Of a DNA stretch of 64,000 nucleotides, positions 18,130 to 28,288 are shown in pieces (positions within the stretch are counted from its first letter, which is position 1; each line of letters begins with the position of its first letter). The notes under the pieces were generated by a model. That model saw nothing but the letters and a program-made list of their open reading frames with translations, searched no databases and was not told where the DNA came from. The DNA is from Paenacidovorax monticola (lineage in GTDB: Bacteria; Pseudomonadota; Gammaproteobacteria; Burkholderiales; Burkholderiaceae_C): NCBI RefSeq assembly GCF_014489595.1, contig NZ_CP060790.1, positions 868,001-932,000 on the forward strand. Direction: 5' to 3'. A program made the translations under genes and the position numbers.

Positions 18130-20781
18130 TCAATTTTGATAGCTGGCTGCGCTTGCTGCATGTGCGCCAGGGCGCGATTGGGCCAGGAAATCCTGGGCGA
18201 AGCGCTGCAGCACGCCGCCGGCTTCGTAGACCGAGACCTCCTCCGCCGTGTCGAGCCTGCAGGCCATGGGCACCCGCAGCACTTCGCCATTCTGTCGGCG
18301 CACGACCAGGGTCAGTGCCGCCCGCGGCTGCAGAGCACCCTCCACGTCGAAGGTCTCGGTGCCGTCCAGGCCCAGCGTCAAGCGGCTGGTGCCGGGCAGG
18401 AACTCCAGCGGCAGCACGCCCATGCCGATCAGGTTGGTGCGGTGGATGCGCTCGAAGCCCTCGGCCACCACCACCTCCACGCCCGCCAGGCGCACCCCCT
18501 TGGCGGCCCAGTCGCGGCTGGAGCCCTGGCCGTAGTCGGCGCCGGCGATGATGATCAGCGGCTGGCGGCGGTTCAGGTAGGTCTCGATCGCCTCCCACAT
18601 GCGCAGGACCCGGCCCTCGGGCTCCACGCGGGCCAGCGAGCCGGGCCGCACGCTGCCGTCGGCGTTGCGCACCATCTCGTTGCGGAGCGTGGGGTTGGCA
18701 AAGGTGGCGCGCATGGCCGTGAGGTGGTCGCCGCGGTGGGTGGCGTAGGAGTTGAAGTCCTCCTCGGGCAGGCCCATCTTGTGCAGGTATTCGCCGGCGG
18801 CGCTGTCCCTGAGGATGGCGTTGGAGGGCGAGAGGTGGTCGGTCGTGATGTTGTCGGGCAGGATGGCCAGCGGGCGCATGCCCTGGAGCGTGCGCGGGTG
18901 GGCGGCCAGCGCGCCGATGCCTTCGGTGTCCCAGTAGGGCGGGCGGCGGATGTAGGTGGACTGCGCTCGCCAGTCGTACTGCGGCGCCACCGTTTCGCCA
19001 CGGTCCTGGCGGATGGCGAACATGGGGTCGTACACGGCGCGGTACTGCGCGGGCTTCACGGCGGCCTTCACCACGGCATCGATCTCCTCGTCGCTGGGCC
19101 AGAGGTCCTTGAGGCGGATCTCCTGGCCATCCACGACGGCCAGCACATCGTTCTCGATGTCGAAGCGCACGGTGCCCGCAATCGCGTAGGCCACGACCAG
19201 CGGCGGCGAGGCCAGGAAGGCCTGCTTGGCGTACGGATGGATGCGGCCGTCGAAATTGCGGTTGCCCGAAAGCACGGCGGTGGCATACAGGTCGCGGTCG
19301 ATGATCTCCTGCTGGATGGCTGGCTCCAGCGCGCCGGACATGCCGTTGCAGGTGGTGCAGGCAAAGGCCACGATGCCGAAGCCCAGGGCTTCCAGGTCCG
19401 GCAGCAGTCCGGCTTCCTCCAGGTACAGCTCCACGGCCCTGGAGCCGGGGGCCAGCGAGGTCTTGACCCAGGGCTTGCGTGTGAGCCCGAGGCGATTGGC
19501 GTTGCGCGCCAGCAGCGCGGCCGCGATCACGTTGCGCGGGTTCGAGGTGTTGGTGCAGCTCGTGATGGCGGCGATGACCACCGCGCCGTCGGGCAGGGTG
19601 CCTTCTTCTGGAGCGGGCATGGCCCAGGGGCCAGCGATGCCCCTGGCGGCGAGGTCGCTGGTGGCCACGCGGGCGTGCGGGTTCGAGGGGCCGGCTAGGT
19701 TGCGCACGACGCTGGAGAGGTCGAAGCTCAGCTCGCGCTCGTACACGGCGTCCTGCAGCGAGCCGGACCACAGGCCGGCCTGTTTGGCGTAGATCTCGAC
19801 CAGCCGCACCTGCTCCGTGCTGCGGCCCGTCAGCGTCAGGTAGTCCAGCGTCTGCGCATCGATGCTGAACAGGGCGGCCGTGGCGCCGTACTCGGGCGCC
19901 ATGTTCGAGATGGTGGCGCGGTCGCCGATGGTGAGCTGGGCCGCGCCTTCGCCGTGGAATTCCAGGTAGGCTCCGACCACCCTGGCCTTGCGCAGGAACT
20001 CGGTCAGCGCCAGCACCACGTCGGTGGCGGTGATGCCGCTCTGGCGGCGGCCCGTGAGCCTGACGCCCACAATCTCGGGCAGGCGCATCCACGAGGCGCG
20101 GCCCAGCATCACGTTCTCGGCCTCCAGGCCGCCCACGCCGATGGCGATCACGCCCAGAGCGTCCACGTGCGGCGTGTGGCTGTCGGTGCCCACGCAGGTG
20201 TCGGGGTAGGCCACCCCATCCTGCGCATGGACCACGGGCGACATCTTCTCCAGGTTGATCTGGTGCATGATGCCGTTGCCCGCAGGGATCACATCCACGT
20301 TGGCGAAGGCCTTCCGGGTCCACTCGATGAAGTGGAAGCGGTCTTCATTGCGCCGGTCTTCGATGGCGCGGTTCTTGGCGAAGGCGTCGGGGTCGAAGCC
20401 GCCGCACTCCACGGCCAGGGAGTGGTCCACGATCAACTGCACCGGCACGACGGGGTTCACCCGGGCCGGATCGCCGCCGGCCGCAGCAATGGCATCGCGC
20501 AGGCCGGCCAGGTCCACCAGCGCGGTCTGGCCCAGGATGTCGTGGCAGGCCACGCGCGCCGGGAACCAGGGGAAGTCGCGCTCGCGCTTGCGCCCGATGA
20601 GCTGGCGCAGGCAGTCGTCCACGATGGCGGGATCGGCCTTGCGCACGATGTTCTCGGCATGCACGCGCGCGGTGTAGGGGAGCAGGGCCCAGGCACCGTG
20701 CTGCAGGGCCTCGACGGCCGAGCGGGCATCGAAATAGTCCAGCGAGGTGCCAGGCAGAGGGCGGCGAAAGAGGGAATTCAT
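18130..20781 (-). CDS. acnD: Fe/S-dependent 2-methylisocitrate dehydratase AcnD
   Basis: The 883-residue aconitase-superfamily protein is long as expected for AcnD. Iron-sulfur cysteines are visible in AITSCTNTSNP and FACTTCNGMSG. The C-terminal swivel domain contains IIAGADYGQGSSRDWAAKG. AcnD dehydrates 2-methylcitrate in organisms that lack PrpD and works with PrpF, which follows 7 bases downstream. The last codons (SYQN and the stop) come from a dispersed short repeat at 18134-18158. The start at 20781 gives MNSLFRRPLPGTSLDYFDAR, typical of the family. Confidence 0.95.
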   Translation of the reverse strand: MNSLFRRPLPGTSLDYFDARSAVEALQHGAWALLPYTARVHAENIVRKADPAIVDDCLRQLIGRKRERDFPWFPARVACHDILGQTALVDLAGLRDAIAAAGGDPARVNPVVPVQLIVDHSLAVECGGFDPDAFAKNRAIEDRRNEDRFHFIEWTRKAFANVDVIPAGNGIMHQINLEKMSPVVHAQDGVAYPDTCVGTDSHTPHVDALGVIAIGVGGLEAENVMLGRASWMRLPEIVGVRLTGRRQSGITATDVVLALTEFLRKARVVGAYLEFHGEGAAQLTIGDRATISNMAPEYGATAALFSIDAQTLDYLTLTGRSTEQVRLVEIYAKQAGLWSGSLQDAVYERELSFDLSSVVRNLAGPSNPHARVATSDLAARGIAGPWAMPAPEEGTLPDGAVVIAAITSCTNTSNPRNVIAAALLARNANRLGLTRKPWVKTSLAPGSRAVELYLEEAGLLPDLEALGFGIVAFACTTCNGMSGALEPAIQQEIIDRDLYATAVLSGNRNFDGRIHPYAKQAFLASPPLVVAYAIAGTVRFDIENDVLAVVDGQEIRLKDLWPSDEEIDAVVKAAVKPAQYRAVYDPMFAIRQDRGETVAPQYDWRAQSTYIRRPPYWDTEGIGALAAHPRTLQGMRPLAILPDNITTDHLSPSNAILRDSAAGEYLHKMGLPEEDFNSYATHRGDHLTAMRATFANPTLRNEMVRNADGSVRPGSLARVEPEGRVLRMWEAIETYLNRRQPLIIIAGADYGQGSSRDWAAKGVRLAGVEVVVAEGFERIHRTNLIGMGVLPLEFLPGTSRLTLGLDGTETFDVEGALQPRAALTLVVRRQNGEVLRVPMACRLDTAEEVSVYEAGGVLQRFAQDFLAQSRPGAHAASAASYQN
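18134..18158 (+). repeat. copy of dispersed short repeat at acnD 3' end
   Basis: TTTTGATAGCTGGCTGCGCTTGCTG (read on the plus strand) has the ATAGCT core and a GCGCTTGCTG tail also seen at 53071-53100. It provides the last codons of acnD; the stop codon lies in the adjoining bases. Confidence 0.55.
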
Positions 20782-20845
20782 GGGAGGTTCTTGCTCTCGG
20801 CAAGGGCTGCGCTAATATCCGCGCCCTTTGCTTCATGGTTGTTCA

Positions 20846-21292
20846 ATGCAGATCCGCCTTGCCACGCCCGACGATGCCGCCGCGCTGCTCGACGTCTGGC
20901 GCACCGCCGTGCTGGCCACGCACGGCTTTCTTTCGGCCGGAGATTTCCGGCAGATCGAGCGCCAGGTGGCGCAAGACTACCTGCCGCACTCGCCGCTGTG
21001 GGTGGGCTGCGATGAGGGCGGCGTGCCGCTGGGCTTTCTGGGGTTGACGGGGCAGCAGGTGGACAGCCTGTTCGTCCACCAGCGTGCGCGGGGGCAGGGC
21101 GTGGGACGGGCGCTGCTCGCGCATGCACGGCAGGTGGCGAAGGGCACCCTGGCGGTGGACGTGAACGAGCAGAACGCCCAGGCCGTGGGCTTCTACCTGC
21201 GCATGGGTTTTGAACAGGTGGGGCGCTCGCCCTGCGATGACGCAGGGCGCCCCTATCCGCTGCTGCACCTGCGGCAGGCCTGTGGCGGCTGA
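20846..21292 (+). CDS. GNAT family N-acetyltransferase
   Basis: The 148-residue protein starts MQIRLATPDDAAALLDVWR and has the acetyl-CoA binding motif A (VHQRARGQGVGRALLAHAR) followed by VNEQNAQAVGFYLRMGFEQVG, the normal GNAT order. It resembles YjaB/PhnO-type small acetyltransferases. It sits on the plus strand between acnD and prpC, both minus, so it interrupts the prp cluster. The acceptor is unknown. Confidence 0.88.
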   Translation: MQIRLATPDDAAALLDVWRTAVLATHGFLSAGDFRQIERQVAQDYLPHSPLWVGCDEGGVPLGFLGLTGQQVDSLFVHQRARGQGVGRALLAHARQVAKGTLAVDVNEQNAQAVGFYLRMGFEQVGRSPCDDAGRPYPLLHLRQACGG

Positions 21293-21303
21293 CGCGCAAG
21301 CGC

Positions 21304-22461
21304 TCACCGGCGCTCCCCGATGGGCACGAACTGCAGATCCTCGGGCCCGGTGTAGTGGGCGCTGGGGCGGATGATCTTGTTGTCGATGCGCTGCTCGATG
21401 ATGTGCGCGGCCCAGCCGCTGGTGCGTGCGATCACGAACAGGGGCGTGAACATGGCCGTGGGCACGCCCATCATGTGGTAGCTCACGGCGCTGAACCAGT
21501 CGAGGTTGGGGAACATCTTCTTCACGTCCCACATGACGGCCTCCAGCCGCTCGGCGATGCCGAACATCTTGGTGTTGCCGGCCTCTTCGGACAGGCGCCG
21601 GGCCACCCCCTTGATGACCACGTTGCGTGGGTCGCTCACGGTGTAGACCGGGTGGCCAAAGCCGATCACGACCTCCTTGGCTTCCATGCGGCGGCGGATG
21701 TCGGCCTCGGCTTCATCGGGGCTGTCATAGCGTTTCTGGATCTCGAAGGCCACCTCGTTCGCCCCGCCATGCTTGGGGCCGCGCAGCGCGCCGATGGCGC
21801 CGGTGATGCAGGAATATACGTCGCTGCCCGTGCCGGCCACGACGCGGGCCGTGAAGGTGGAGGCGTTGAACTCGTGTTCGGCATAGAGGTTCAGCGAGGT
21901 GTGCATCGCGCGCTCCCAGGCCGCGCTGGGCGGCGTGCCGTGCAGCAGGTGCAGGAAGTGTGCGCCGATGGATTCGTCGTCGGTCTCGACCTCGATGCGC
22001 TTGCCCTGCGTGCTCCAGTGGTACCAGTACAGCAGCATGGAGCCGAGCGAGGCCATGAGCCGGTCGGCAATGTCGCGAGCCCCGGGCGTGTTGTGGTCGT
22101 CCTTCTCGGGCAGCACGCAGCCCAGGGCCGATACGCCCGTGCGCATTACGTCCATGGGGTGGGCGCTGGCGGGCAGCTTCTCCAGGGCTTCCTTCACGCT
22201 CGCGGGCAGGCCGCGCAGGGCCTTGAGCCGCGCTTTGTAGGCCTTGAGCTCGGCGCGCGTGGGCAATTTGCCGTGCACCAGCAGGTGGGCAATCTCCTCG
22301 AATTCGCAGACCTCGGCAATGTCGAGGATGTCGTAGCCCCGGTAGTGCAGGTCGTTGCCCGTGCGGCCCACGGTGCACAGGGCCGTGTTGCCGGCCGTCA
22401 CGCCCGAGAGGGCCACGGATTTCTTGGGCTTGATGCCCGTTGCGGTTGCGGTATCGCTCAT
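21304..22461 (-). CDS. prpC: 2-methylcitrate synthase
   Basis: The 385-residue citrate-synthase-family protein condenses propionyl-CoA and oxaloacetate. Catalytic His segments are visible ([14 protein letters not shown] and [14 protein letters not shown]), and the [14 protein letters not shown] segment fits the methylcitrate branch. Its ATG overlaps the stop of the thioesterase gene as ATGA, and GGAGA precedes it. The substrate preference is inferred from the acnD/prpF neighbourhood and the divergent ScfR-type regulator. Confidence 0.93.
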   Translation of the reverse strand: MSDTATATGIKPKKSVALSGVTAGNTALCTVGRTGNDLHYRGYDILDIAEVCEFEEIAHLLVHGKLPTRAELKAYKARLKALRGLPASVKEALEKLPASAHPMDVMRTGVSALGCVLPEKDDHNTPGARDIADRLMASLGSMLLYWYHWSTQGKRIEVETDDESIGAHFLHLLHGTPPSAAWERAMHTSLNLYAEHEFNASTFTARVVAGTGSDVYSCITGAIGALRGPKHGGANEVAFEIQKRYDSPDEAEADIRRRMEAKEVVIGFGHPVYTVSDPRNVVIKGVARRLSEEAGNTKMFGIAERLEAVMWDVKKMFPNLDWFSAVSYHMMGVPTAMFTPLFVIARTSGWAAHIIEQRIDNKIIRPSAHYTGPEDLQFVPIGERR

Positions 22462-22862
22462 GGTGTCTCCGTTGGGGATAGGGGGGAAGGGCGGCCCGCG
22501 GCATCCACGGCCACCATCTCGAAGGCGCCGCGCACGGCGGGCACCAGCCGGCCCGTGGCCAGGTCGTGGGCGGCACCCTCGACCTGCACGGTCATCGAAC
22601 TGGTGCCGCTGCGCACCACGCGGGCCTGCAGCTCCAGGGCCTGGCCCTGAGGCACCGGCGCGAGAAAGTCCACGCCGCTGCAGCGCGCCATGACCACGGC
22701 CCGGCGTGCATGCCGGCTGGCCGTGACGAACGCTGCCTGTCCCATCAGCAGCAGCGCCTGGCCGCCGAACAGCGTGCCGTAGTGGTTGGTGCGCTCGGGG
22801 AACACCATCTCGGTGAACCCGTGCGTGCCGGGGGGCTGGTGCGGAGGGTTCGCTTGCTGCAT
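22458..22862 (-). CDS. hot-dog fold acyl-CoA thioesterase
   Basis: The 134-residue protein matches the YciA/acyl-CoA hydrolase type: [33 protein letters not shown] includes the conserved Asn/His and the long helix of the hot-dog fold. It is the first gene of the prpC unit (ATGA overlap with prpC) and faces the operator-like repeats upstream. It may release CoA from propionyl- or other short acyl-CoA when they accumulate; this role is inferred from context. Confidence 0.88.
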   Translation of the reverse strand: MQQANPPHQPPGTHGFTEMVFPERTNHYGTLFGGQALLLMGQAAFVTASRHARRAVVMARCSGVDFLAPVPQGQALELQARVVRSGTSSMTVQVEGAAHDLATGRLVPAVRGAFEMVAVDAAGRPSPLSPTETP

Positions 22863-22907
22863 GATTCGCAATGTACGCAGATGCTTTGCGCTGCAGAAGT
22901 CCTGAAT

Positions 22908-22961
22908 TTGCGAATGATTGCGAAGCAATTTGGAGTGATTTGCAAATATTGCGAATGATTG
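22908..22961. promoter_or_regulatory. operator-like repeats between thioesterase-prpC and the ScfR-type regulator
   Basis: The intergenic region holds two exact copies of TTGCGAATGATTG (22908-22920 and 22949-22961) flanking a perfect palindrome ATTTGCAAAT (22938-22947). A related ATTCGCAAT lies at 22864-22872. TTTGCAAA-like sequences are known targets of the RamB/PrpR regulators of this protein class, so the region is probably the operator for both the prp genes and the regulator itself. Confidence 0.65.
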
Positions 22962-22974
22962 AGATGGCATTGCG

Positions 22975-24402
22975 ATGAGAAAGACCTTCATGGGCGTGCG
23001 CCTGCGCCGCCTGCGCGAGGAGCGCGGCATGACCCAGGTGGCGCTGGCGCGCGCGCTGGACCTGTCGGCCAGCTACCTGAACCAGATCGAGCAGAACCAG
23101 CGCCCGCTCACGGTGCCCGTGCTGCTCAAGATCAATGCCGTGTTCGGCGTGGACGTGCAGCGTTTCTCCGACGACGACGAGGCGCGGCTCATTGCCGGGC
23201 TGCGCGAGGCGCTGGCTGGCCGGCCGGGCGAGGGCGAGGCGGTGTCGCTGGCCGAGATCCGCGAACTGGCCGCGAACATGCCCGCCGTGGCGCGCACGCT
23301 ACTGGCGCTGCATCAGGGGCGCCGCGAGGCGCTGGAGCGGCTCGACGCGCTGGCCGCGCGCTATGGCGACGAGCGCGGCGGCCCCGCTCTGAGCGCCGCC
23401 CAGCCCATGGCCTACGAAGAGGTGCGCGACTTCTTCTTTGCGCGGCACAACCACATCGCCGAACTGGACGAGGCTGCCGAGCGCCTGGCCGCGCAATGGG
23501 CGCTGGAGCCCGGCCGCGCGCAGGAGGGCCTGGCGCGGCGCCTGGCCGAGGCCCATGGCGTGCGCATCGCCGCGCAGCCGCGCCAGTCCGAGGGATCGCC
23601 CCGCCAGTACGACCCGGCCACGGGCGTGCTGCGCCTGGCGGACGGGCTGGAGCCGGGCCAGCGCGCCTTCCAGATGGCCACGCAGCTGGCCTTTCTGGAA
23701 ATGGGCCCCGAACTGCAGCGGCTGGCCGATGGCGCGGGCCTGTCGGGCGGTCAGGCCCGGGCGCTCGCGCGCATCGGCCTGGCCAACTACTTCGCAGGGG
23801 CCCTGGTGCTGCCGTACACCGAGTTCCTGCGCGCGGCCGAGGCCCTGCGCTACGACATCGACCTGCTGGGCCATCGCTTCGGCGTGGGCTTCGAGACCGT
23901 ATGCCACCGCCTGTCTACGCTGCAGCGGCCCGAGGCGCGCGGCGTGCCGTTCTTCTTCATCCGCGTGGACCGTGCGGGCAACATCTCCAAGCGCCAGTCG
24001 GCCACGCACTTCCACTTCAGCAAGATCGGCGGCACCTGCCCGCTGTGGAACGTGTACGAGGCCTTCGCGCAGCCCGGGCGCATCGTGCCGCAACTGGCGC
24101 GCATGCCCGACGGGCGTGCCTACCTGTGGGTGGCGCGCACGGTGTCGCGCAGCGCGGGGGGCTGGGGCACGCCGGACAAGACTTTCTCCGTGGCGCTGGG
24201 CTGCGATGTGCGGCACGCGCCGCAGCTGGTCTACTCCAAAGGCATGGACCTCGCCGACCCCGAGGTGCCCGTGCCCATCGGCATGGGCTGCAAGGTCTGC
24301 GAACGCGAGGCCTGCCCGCAGCGTGCGTTTCCTCCGATCGGACGCACGCTGGATGTGGACGAGAACCACAGCCGCTTCACGCCGTATCCCGTGGCCCGGT
24401 GA
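22975..24402 (+). CDS. XRE/ScfR-family short-chain fatty acyl-CoA regulator (PrpR/RamB type)
   Basis: The 475-residue protein has an N-terminal XRE helix-turn-helix ([21 protein letters not shown], then [17 protein letters not shown]), a central IrrE-like DUF955 region and a C-terminal domain typical of the short-chain fatty acyl-CoA regulators. A Cys-rich CKVCEREAC segment lies near residues 440-450; mycobacterial PrpR carries a 4Fe-4S cluster, so a cluster here is possible. It is divergent from the thioesterase-prpC unit across the repeat region and is the likely regulator of propionate catabolism. Confidence 0.92.
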   Translation: MRKTFMGVRLRRLREERGMTQVALARALDLSASYLNQIEQNQRPLTVPVLLKINAVFGVDVQRFSDDDEARLIAGLREALAGRPGEGEAVSLAEIRELAANMPAVARTLLALHQGRREALERLDALAARYGDERGGPALSAAQPMAYEEVRDFFFARHNHIAELDEAAERLAAQWALEPGRAQEGLARRLAEAHGVRIAAQPRQSEGSPRQYDPATGVLRLADGLEPGQRAFQMATQLAFLEMGPELQRLADGAGLSGGQARALARIGLANYFAGALVLPYTEFLRAAEALRYDIDLLGHRFGVGFETVCHRLSTLQRPEARGVPFFFIRVDRAGNISKRQSATHFHFSKIGGTCPLWNVYEAFAQPGRIVPQLARMPDGRAYLWVARTVSRSAGGWGTPDKTFSVALGCDVRHAPQLVYSKGMDLADPEVPVPIGMGCKVCEREACPQRAFPPIGRTLDVDENHSRFTPYPVAR

Positions 24403-24622
24403 GTGCGGCGCTGGGCGCAACGGGCGGCGGCGGACCTGCTAGTGCTCGCGTTTTGGTAGCTTGACGGGGCCGGTGGTAAGGCCGCCCGGGACTTTGTGAG
24501 GTTTTTGCCTACGGAAACACAATTTGCGGCGATTTGGGGTAGGGCACCCCAAAACGCCGCTATCCTCGACACCTTGGCCCGGCCGAGGTGCCCTTGCACC
24601 GATCGCGGCTCCACCTCCTCGA

Positions 24623-27600
24623 ATGTTCTCTGCCCACCCCATGAAGGCACTTCCTCCACTGCGCGCTCTCCGGCTCTGGATGCCGGGCGTGGCGGTCGCC
24701 GTGGCGGGGCTGGCGGTCAGCTTCTGGCTGGTGCGGCAGCAGGAGGCAGCGGGCGAAACCATCGCGCGTGTCCGTTTCACCGAGGAAATCCGCGCGTCGT
24801 CGGAGGCCATTTCGCAGCGCATCGCGGCCTATACGGAGATCGTGACCGGCCTGCGCGATCTGTTCCTGGTCAATCCCGCGCTGGGCCGTGCCGACTTCGA
24901 GCGCGTGGTGGCCGAGCGGAACCTGCAGCAGCGCTATCCCGACATCAAGAACCTTTCCTTCGTGCGCTGGGTGCCGGCCGCTGAGCGTCCAGCCTTCGAG
25001 GCCCGCATGCGGGCCGAAACCCCGCGTGACCGGTACAACGGCGCCGACCTGATTCACCCGGCGGGCGAGCGCCCCGAGTATTTCGTCACCGAGTACCTCT
25101 GGCCCCCGAAGGCAACGACGGGATCATCGGCCTGGACATCGGCGCCCAGCCCGCCAACCTCGCTGCCTTGCAGGCCGGGCGGGCCACGGGCCAGCCCGCA
25201 GTGTCGGCACCGTTCGAGCTGCTGCAGGAGCGCATGCTGCGCTCCGGCTTCGTGCTGCGCATTCCCGTGTTCGCCCCGGGCGCTGGCCTGGGCCATCCGA
25301 ATGCGCGTTTCGTCGGGGCCGTGGCGGCGTCGGTGCGGGCGCACGACATGGTGCGCACGGTGCAGGCCCAGGGCTTTCTGCGCGGCGTCACGCTGCGCCT
25401 GGAGGACATCGGGCCCGCGAGCGACAGCGCCGCTACGGCGCCGGTGGTGCTGGCCGAATCCGCGCCCAGCGCCGCGTCCCTGGGGCCGGACGAAGTGCGC
25501 GAACTGCTGGTGCACAACCGCCGCTGGCGGCTCACCTTCTCGCCCACGGCGTCGCTGCTGTCGGTGTCGGAGCGGCAACTGCCCTGGTGGGTAGGGGGCA
25601 GCGGCGTGGCCCTGTCGCTGCTGCTCGCGGCCCTGGTCACGCTGCTGTCGCGCCAGCGTGCGCTGGCGGTGACCGAGGCCCGGGCCTCGCACGAGGCGCT
25701 GCAGCAGAGCGAGGAGCGCTTTCGCGCCGTGTTCAACCAGGCGGCGGTGGGGGTGGCGCAGATCCACACACCCACGGGGCGCTTCCTGCGCGTGAACCAG
25801 AAGTACTGCCGCATCATGGGCTACACGGCCGAAGAGATGCAGGCGCTCGACTTCCTGGTGGTGAGCCATCCCGAGGACCTCGTCGAGGACCTGGCCCAGA
25901 TGGAGCGCCTCAAGGCGGGCGAGATTCCCGAATTCCATATGGAAAAGCGCCTCTTCCGCAAGGGCGGGCAGCCGATCTGGGTGGACCTCACGGTCTCGCC
26001 CATGTGGGCCCCGGGCGAGGAGCCGAACTTCCACATCGCCGTGGTGCAGGACATCACCGAACGGCGCAAGCTGCAGGACACGCTACGCGACAACGAGCTG
26101 CACCTGCGCAGCATCCTGCACCGCCTGCCCGTGGGCGTGTGCCTGGTGCAGCACGATGGGCGCATGACCTTCCGCAATGAGCGCTTCCTGCAGATCTGCG
26201 GTTACACCGAGCAGGACGTGCCCAACGTGGACGCCTGGTGGTCGCAGGCCTACCCCGATGCAGAGCAGCGCGAGCGCACGCGCCGCAACTGGGTGGCCGA
26301 GCGCGAACGGGCCCGCGCGGGCGACGGCACCATTGCCGCGGGCGAATACTTGATCCGCTGCCGCGACGGTCAGCGCCGCGTGGTGGAAATCTCCGGCGTG
26401 CTGCTGGGCGAGGATCATCTCGTCACCATGGTGGACCTGAGCCAGCGCAAGGCCGCCGAGGAAGAGATCAAGTACCTGGCCTTCTACGACCCGCTGACGC
26501 AGCTGCCCAACCGGCGCCTGCTGCTCGACCGCCTGCAGCAGGCCCTGGCGGCCAGCGCGCGGCGCCAGCGCTGCGGCGCGCTGCTCATGCTGGACCTGGA
26601 CAACTTCAAGACGCTCAACGAGACGCGCGGCCATGACAAGGGGGACTCGCTGCTGCGCCAGGTGGCCCAGCGCCTGCGCGACTGCATGCACGAGGACCAC
26701 ACCGTGGCGCGCCACGGCGGGGACGAGTTCGTCGTGGTGCTCGAAGATCTGGGCGACAACCCCGAGGAAGCCGCGGCGCGCGCGGAGGAGACCGGTCAGC
26801 GCATCCTGGCCGCGTTGCGCGAACCCTACCTGCTCGAGGGCGAGGACTACCACACCACCGTGAGCATGGGCGCCACGATCTTCCAGGGCCTCTCCGAAAG
26901 CGTGGACGAGCTGCTCAAGCGCGCCGATCTCGCCATGTACCAGGCCAAGGCGGCGGGACGCAACTCGCTGCAGTTCTACGACCCGCGCGTGCAGGCCGTG
27001 GTGCGCGCGCGTGCCGCGCTGGAGCTGGACCTGCGCGCGGGCTTGGCACAGGGCCAGTTCGAGCTGTTCTACCAGCCGCAGATGGAGAATGGCCGCATCA
27101 CCGGCTGCGAGGCGCTGCTGCGCTGGCGGCACCCGCGCGAAGGCTTCATCTCGCCGGCTTCGTTCGTGCCGCTGGCCGAAGACACGGGCCTGATCCTGCC
27201 GCTGGGCGAATGGGTGCTGCACGCGGCCTGCCAACAGCTTGCCAACTGGGCGCAGCAGCCCGCGCTGGCGCACCTGAGCCTGGCCGTGAACGTGAGCCCG
27301 CGCCAGTTCCACCAGGCCGGCTTCGTGCCCCAGGTGCTGGCGGCGCTCGCGGGCACGGGCGCCGAGGCGCGCCGCCTGAAGCTGGAGCTGACCGAGGGGC
27401 TGCTGCTCGAGGACGTGGAGGACACGATCGAGAAGATGGTGCAGCTCAAGGGCTATGGCGTGGGCTTTTCGCTCGACGATTTCGGCACGGGCTACTCGTC
27501 GCTGGCCTACCTCAAGCGCCTGCCGCTGGACCAGCTCAAGATCGACCAGAGCTTCGTGCGCGACGTGCTCACCGACCCCAACGACGCCGCCATCGCGCGC

Positions 27601-27780
27601 ACCATCGTGGCCCTGGGCACCAGCCTGGGCCTGCGCGTGATCGCCGAAGGCGTGGAGACCGAGGCCCAGCGCGACTTCCTGGCGCGCAACCATTGCCATG
27701 CCTGGCAGGGCTTCCTGCTGAGCCCACCCGTGCCCGTGGCGGAGTTCGAGGCCCTCGTGCAGCGCCACAACCATGCCTGA
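24623..27780 (+). CDS. CHASE-PAS-PAS-GGDEF-EAL c-di-GMP protein (frameshifted)
   Basis: The domains run: membrane helix ([19 protein letters not shown]), periplasmic CHASE domain, second helix ([16 protein letters not shown]), two PAS domains, GGDEF with an intact [10 protein letters not shown], and EAL with [23 protein letters not shown] and AEGVETEAQ. Both synthase and phosphodiesterase activities are therefore possible. The frame breaks in the five-C run at 25103-25107; one more C restores [17 protein letters not shown] through to the second part. The start is uncertain (24623 or 24641). The 220 bases upstream show nothing I can assign apart from a possible repeat fragment near 24450. Confidence 0.85.
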
Positions 27781-28105
27781 GTGGAAGGTGGCGGGCCTGT
27801 ACCTGGTCACGGCGCTGGCCGAGATCGTGGGGTGCTACCTGCCTTGGCTGTGGCTGCGCCAGGGCGCGAGTGCCTGGCTGCTGGTGCCGGCGGCCGCCAG
27901 CCTGGCACTGTTCGCGTGGCTGCTCACGCTGCACCCGGCGGCGGCGGGGCGCGTGTACGCGGCCTACGGCGGTGTCTACGTGGCCGTGGCGCTGGCGTGG
28001 CTGTGGCTTGTGGATGGCATCCGCCCAACGGCCTGGGACATGGCGGGGGTGGCCGTCACGCTCGCGGGCATGGCCATCATCGCGTTTGCACCGCGCGCGG
28101 GCTGA
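27773..28105 (+). CDS. YnfA-family (UPF0060) membrane protein
   Basis: The 110-residue protein has four membrane segments and the family pattern [23 protein letters not shown] and [20 protein letters not shown] with conserved Glu in the first helix. It is small-multidrug-resistance-like in topology. The start overlaps the end of the EAL gene by 8 bases. The transported substrate is unknown. Confidence 0.92.
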   Translation: MPEWKVAGLYLVTALAEIVGCYLPWLWLRQGASAWLLVPAAASLALFAWLLTLHPAAAGRVYAAYGGVYVAVALAWLWLVDGIRPTAWDMAGVAVTLAGMAIIAFAPRAG

Positions 28106-28116
28106 ATCGCTCCCGA

Positions 28117-28140
28117 TTTCATAGCTTCTTGCGCAGGCAG
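28117..28140 (+). repeat. copy of dispersed short repeat before smc
   Basis: TTTCATAGCTTCTTGCGCAGGCAG lies in the 183-base gap between ynfA and smc. It matches the copy at 33011-33035 at most positions of ATAGCNNCTTGCGCAGNC. Confidence 0.55.
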
Positions 28141-28288
28141 GATGCGCGCAGTGGGTATTTTTCACGTTTGCGCCGCCGGTGGCGCCGGTTGCGCAAGGGC
28201 CGTATGCGGGGCACGGTATCATTCGGGCCTGTTTTCCCTTGGCCGTTCCACGGCTCCCACCGCGACCCGCCCTCCAACAGCCTGACCC

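Noticed and set aside
18119-20323. 734-codon frame overlapping acnD in another frame
   Set aside because: It is an Arg/Pro-rich shadow of AcnD, which has complete family motifs in the other frame.
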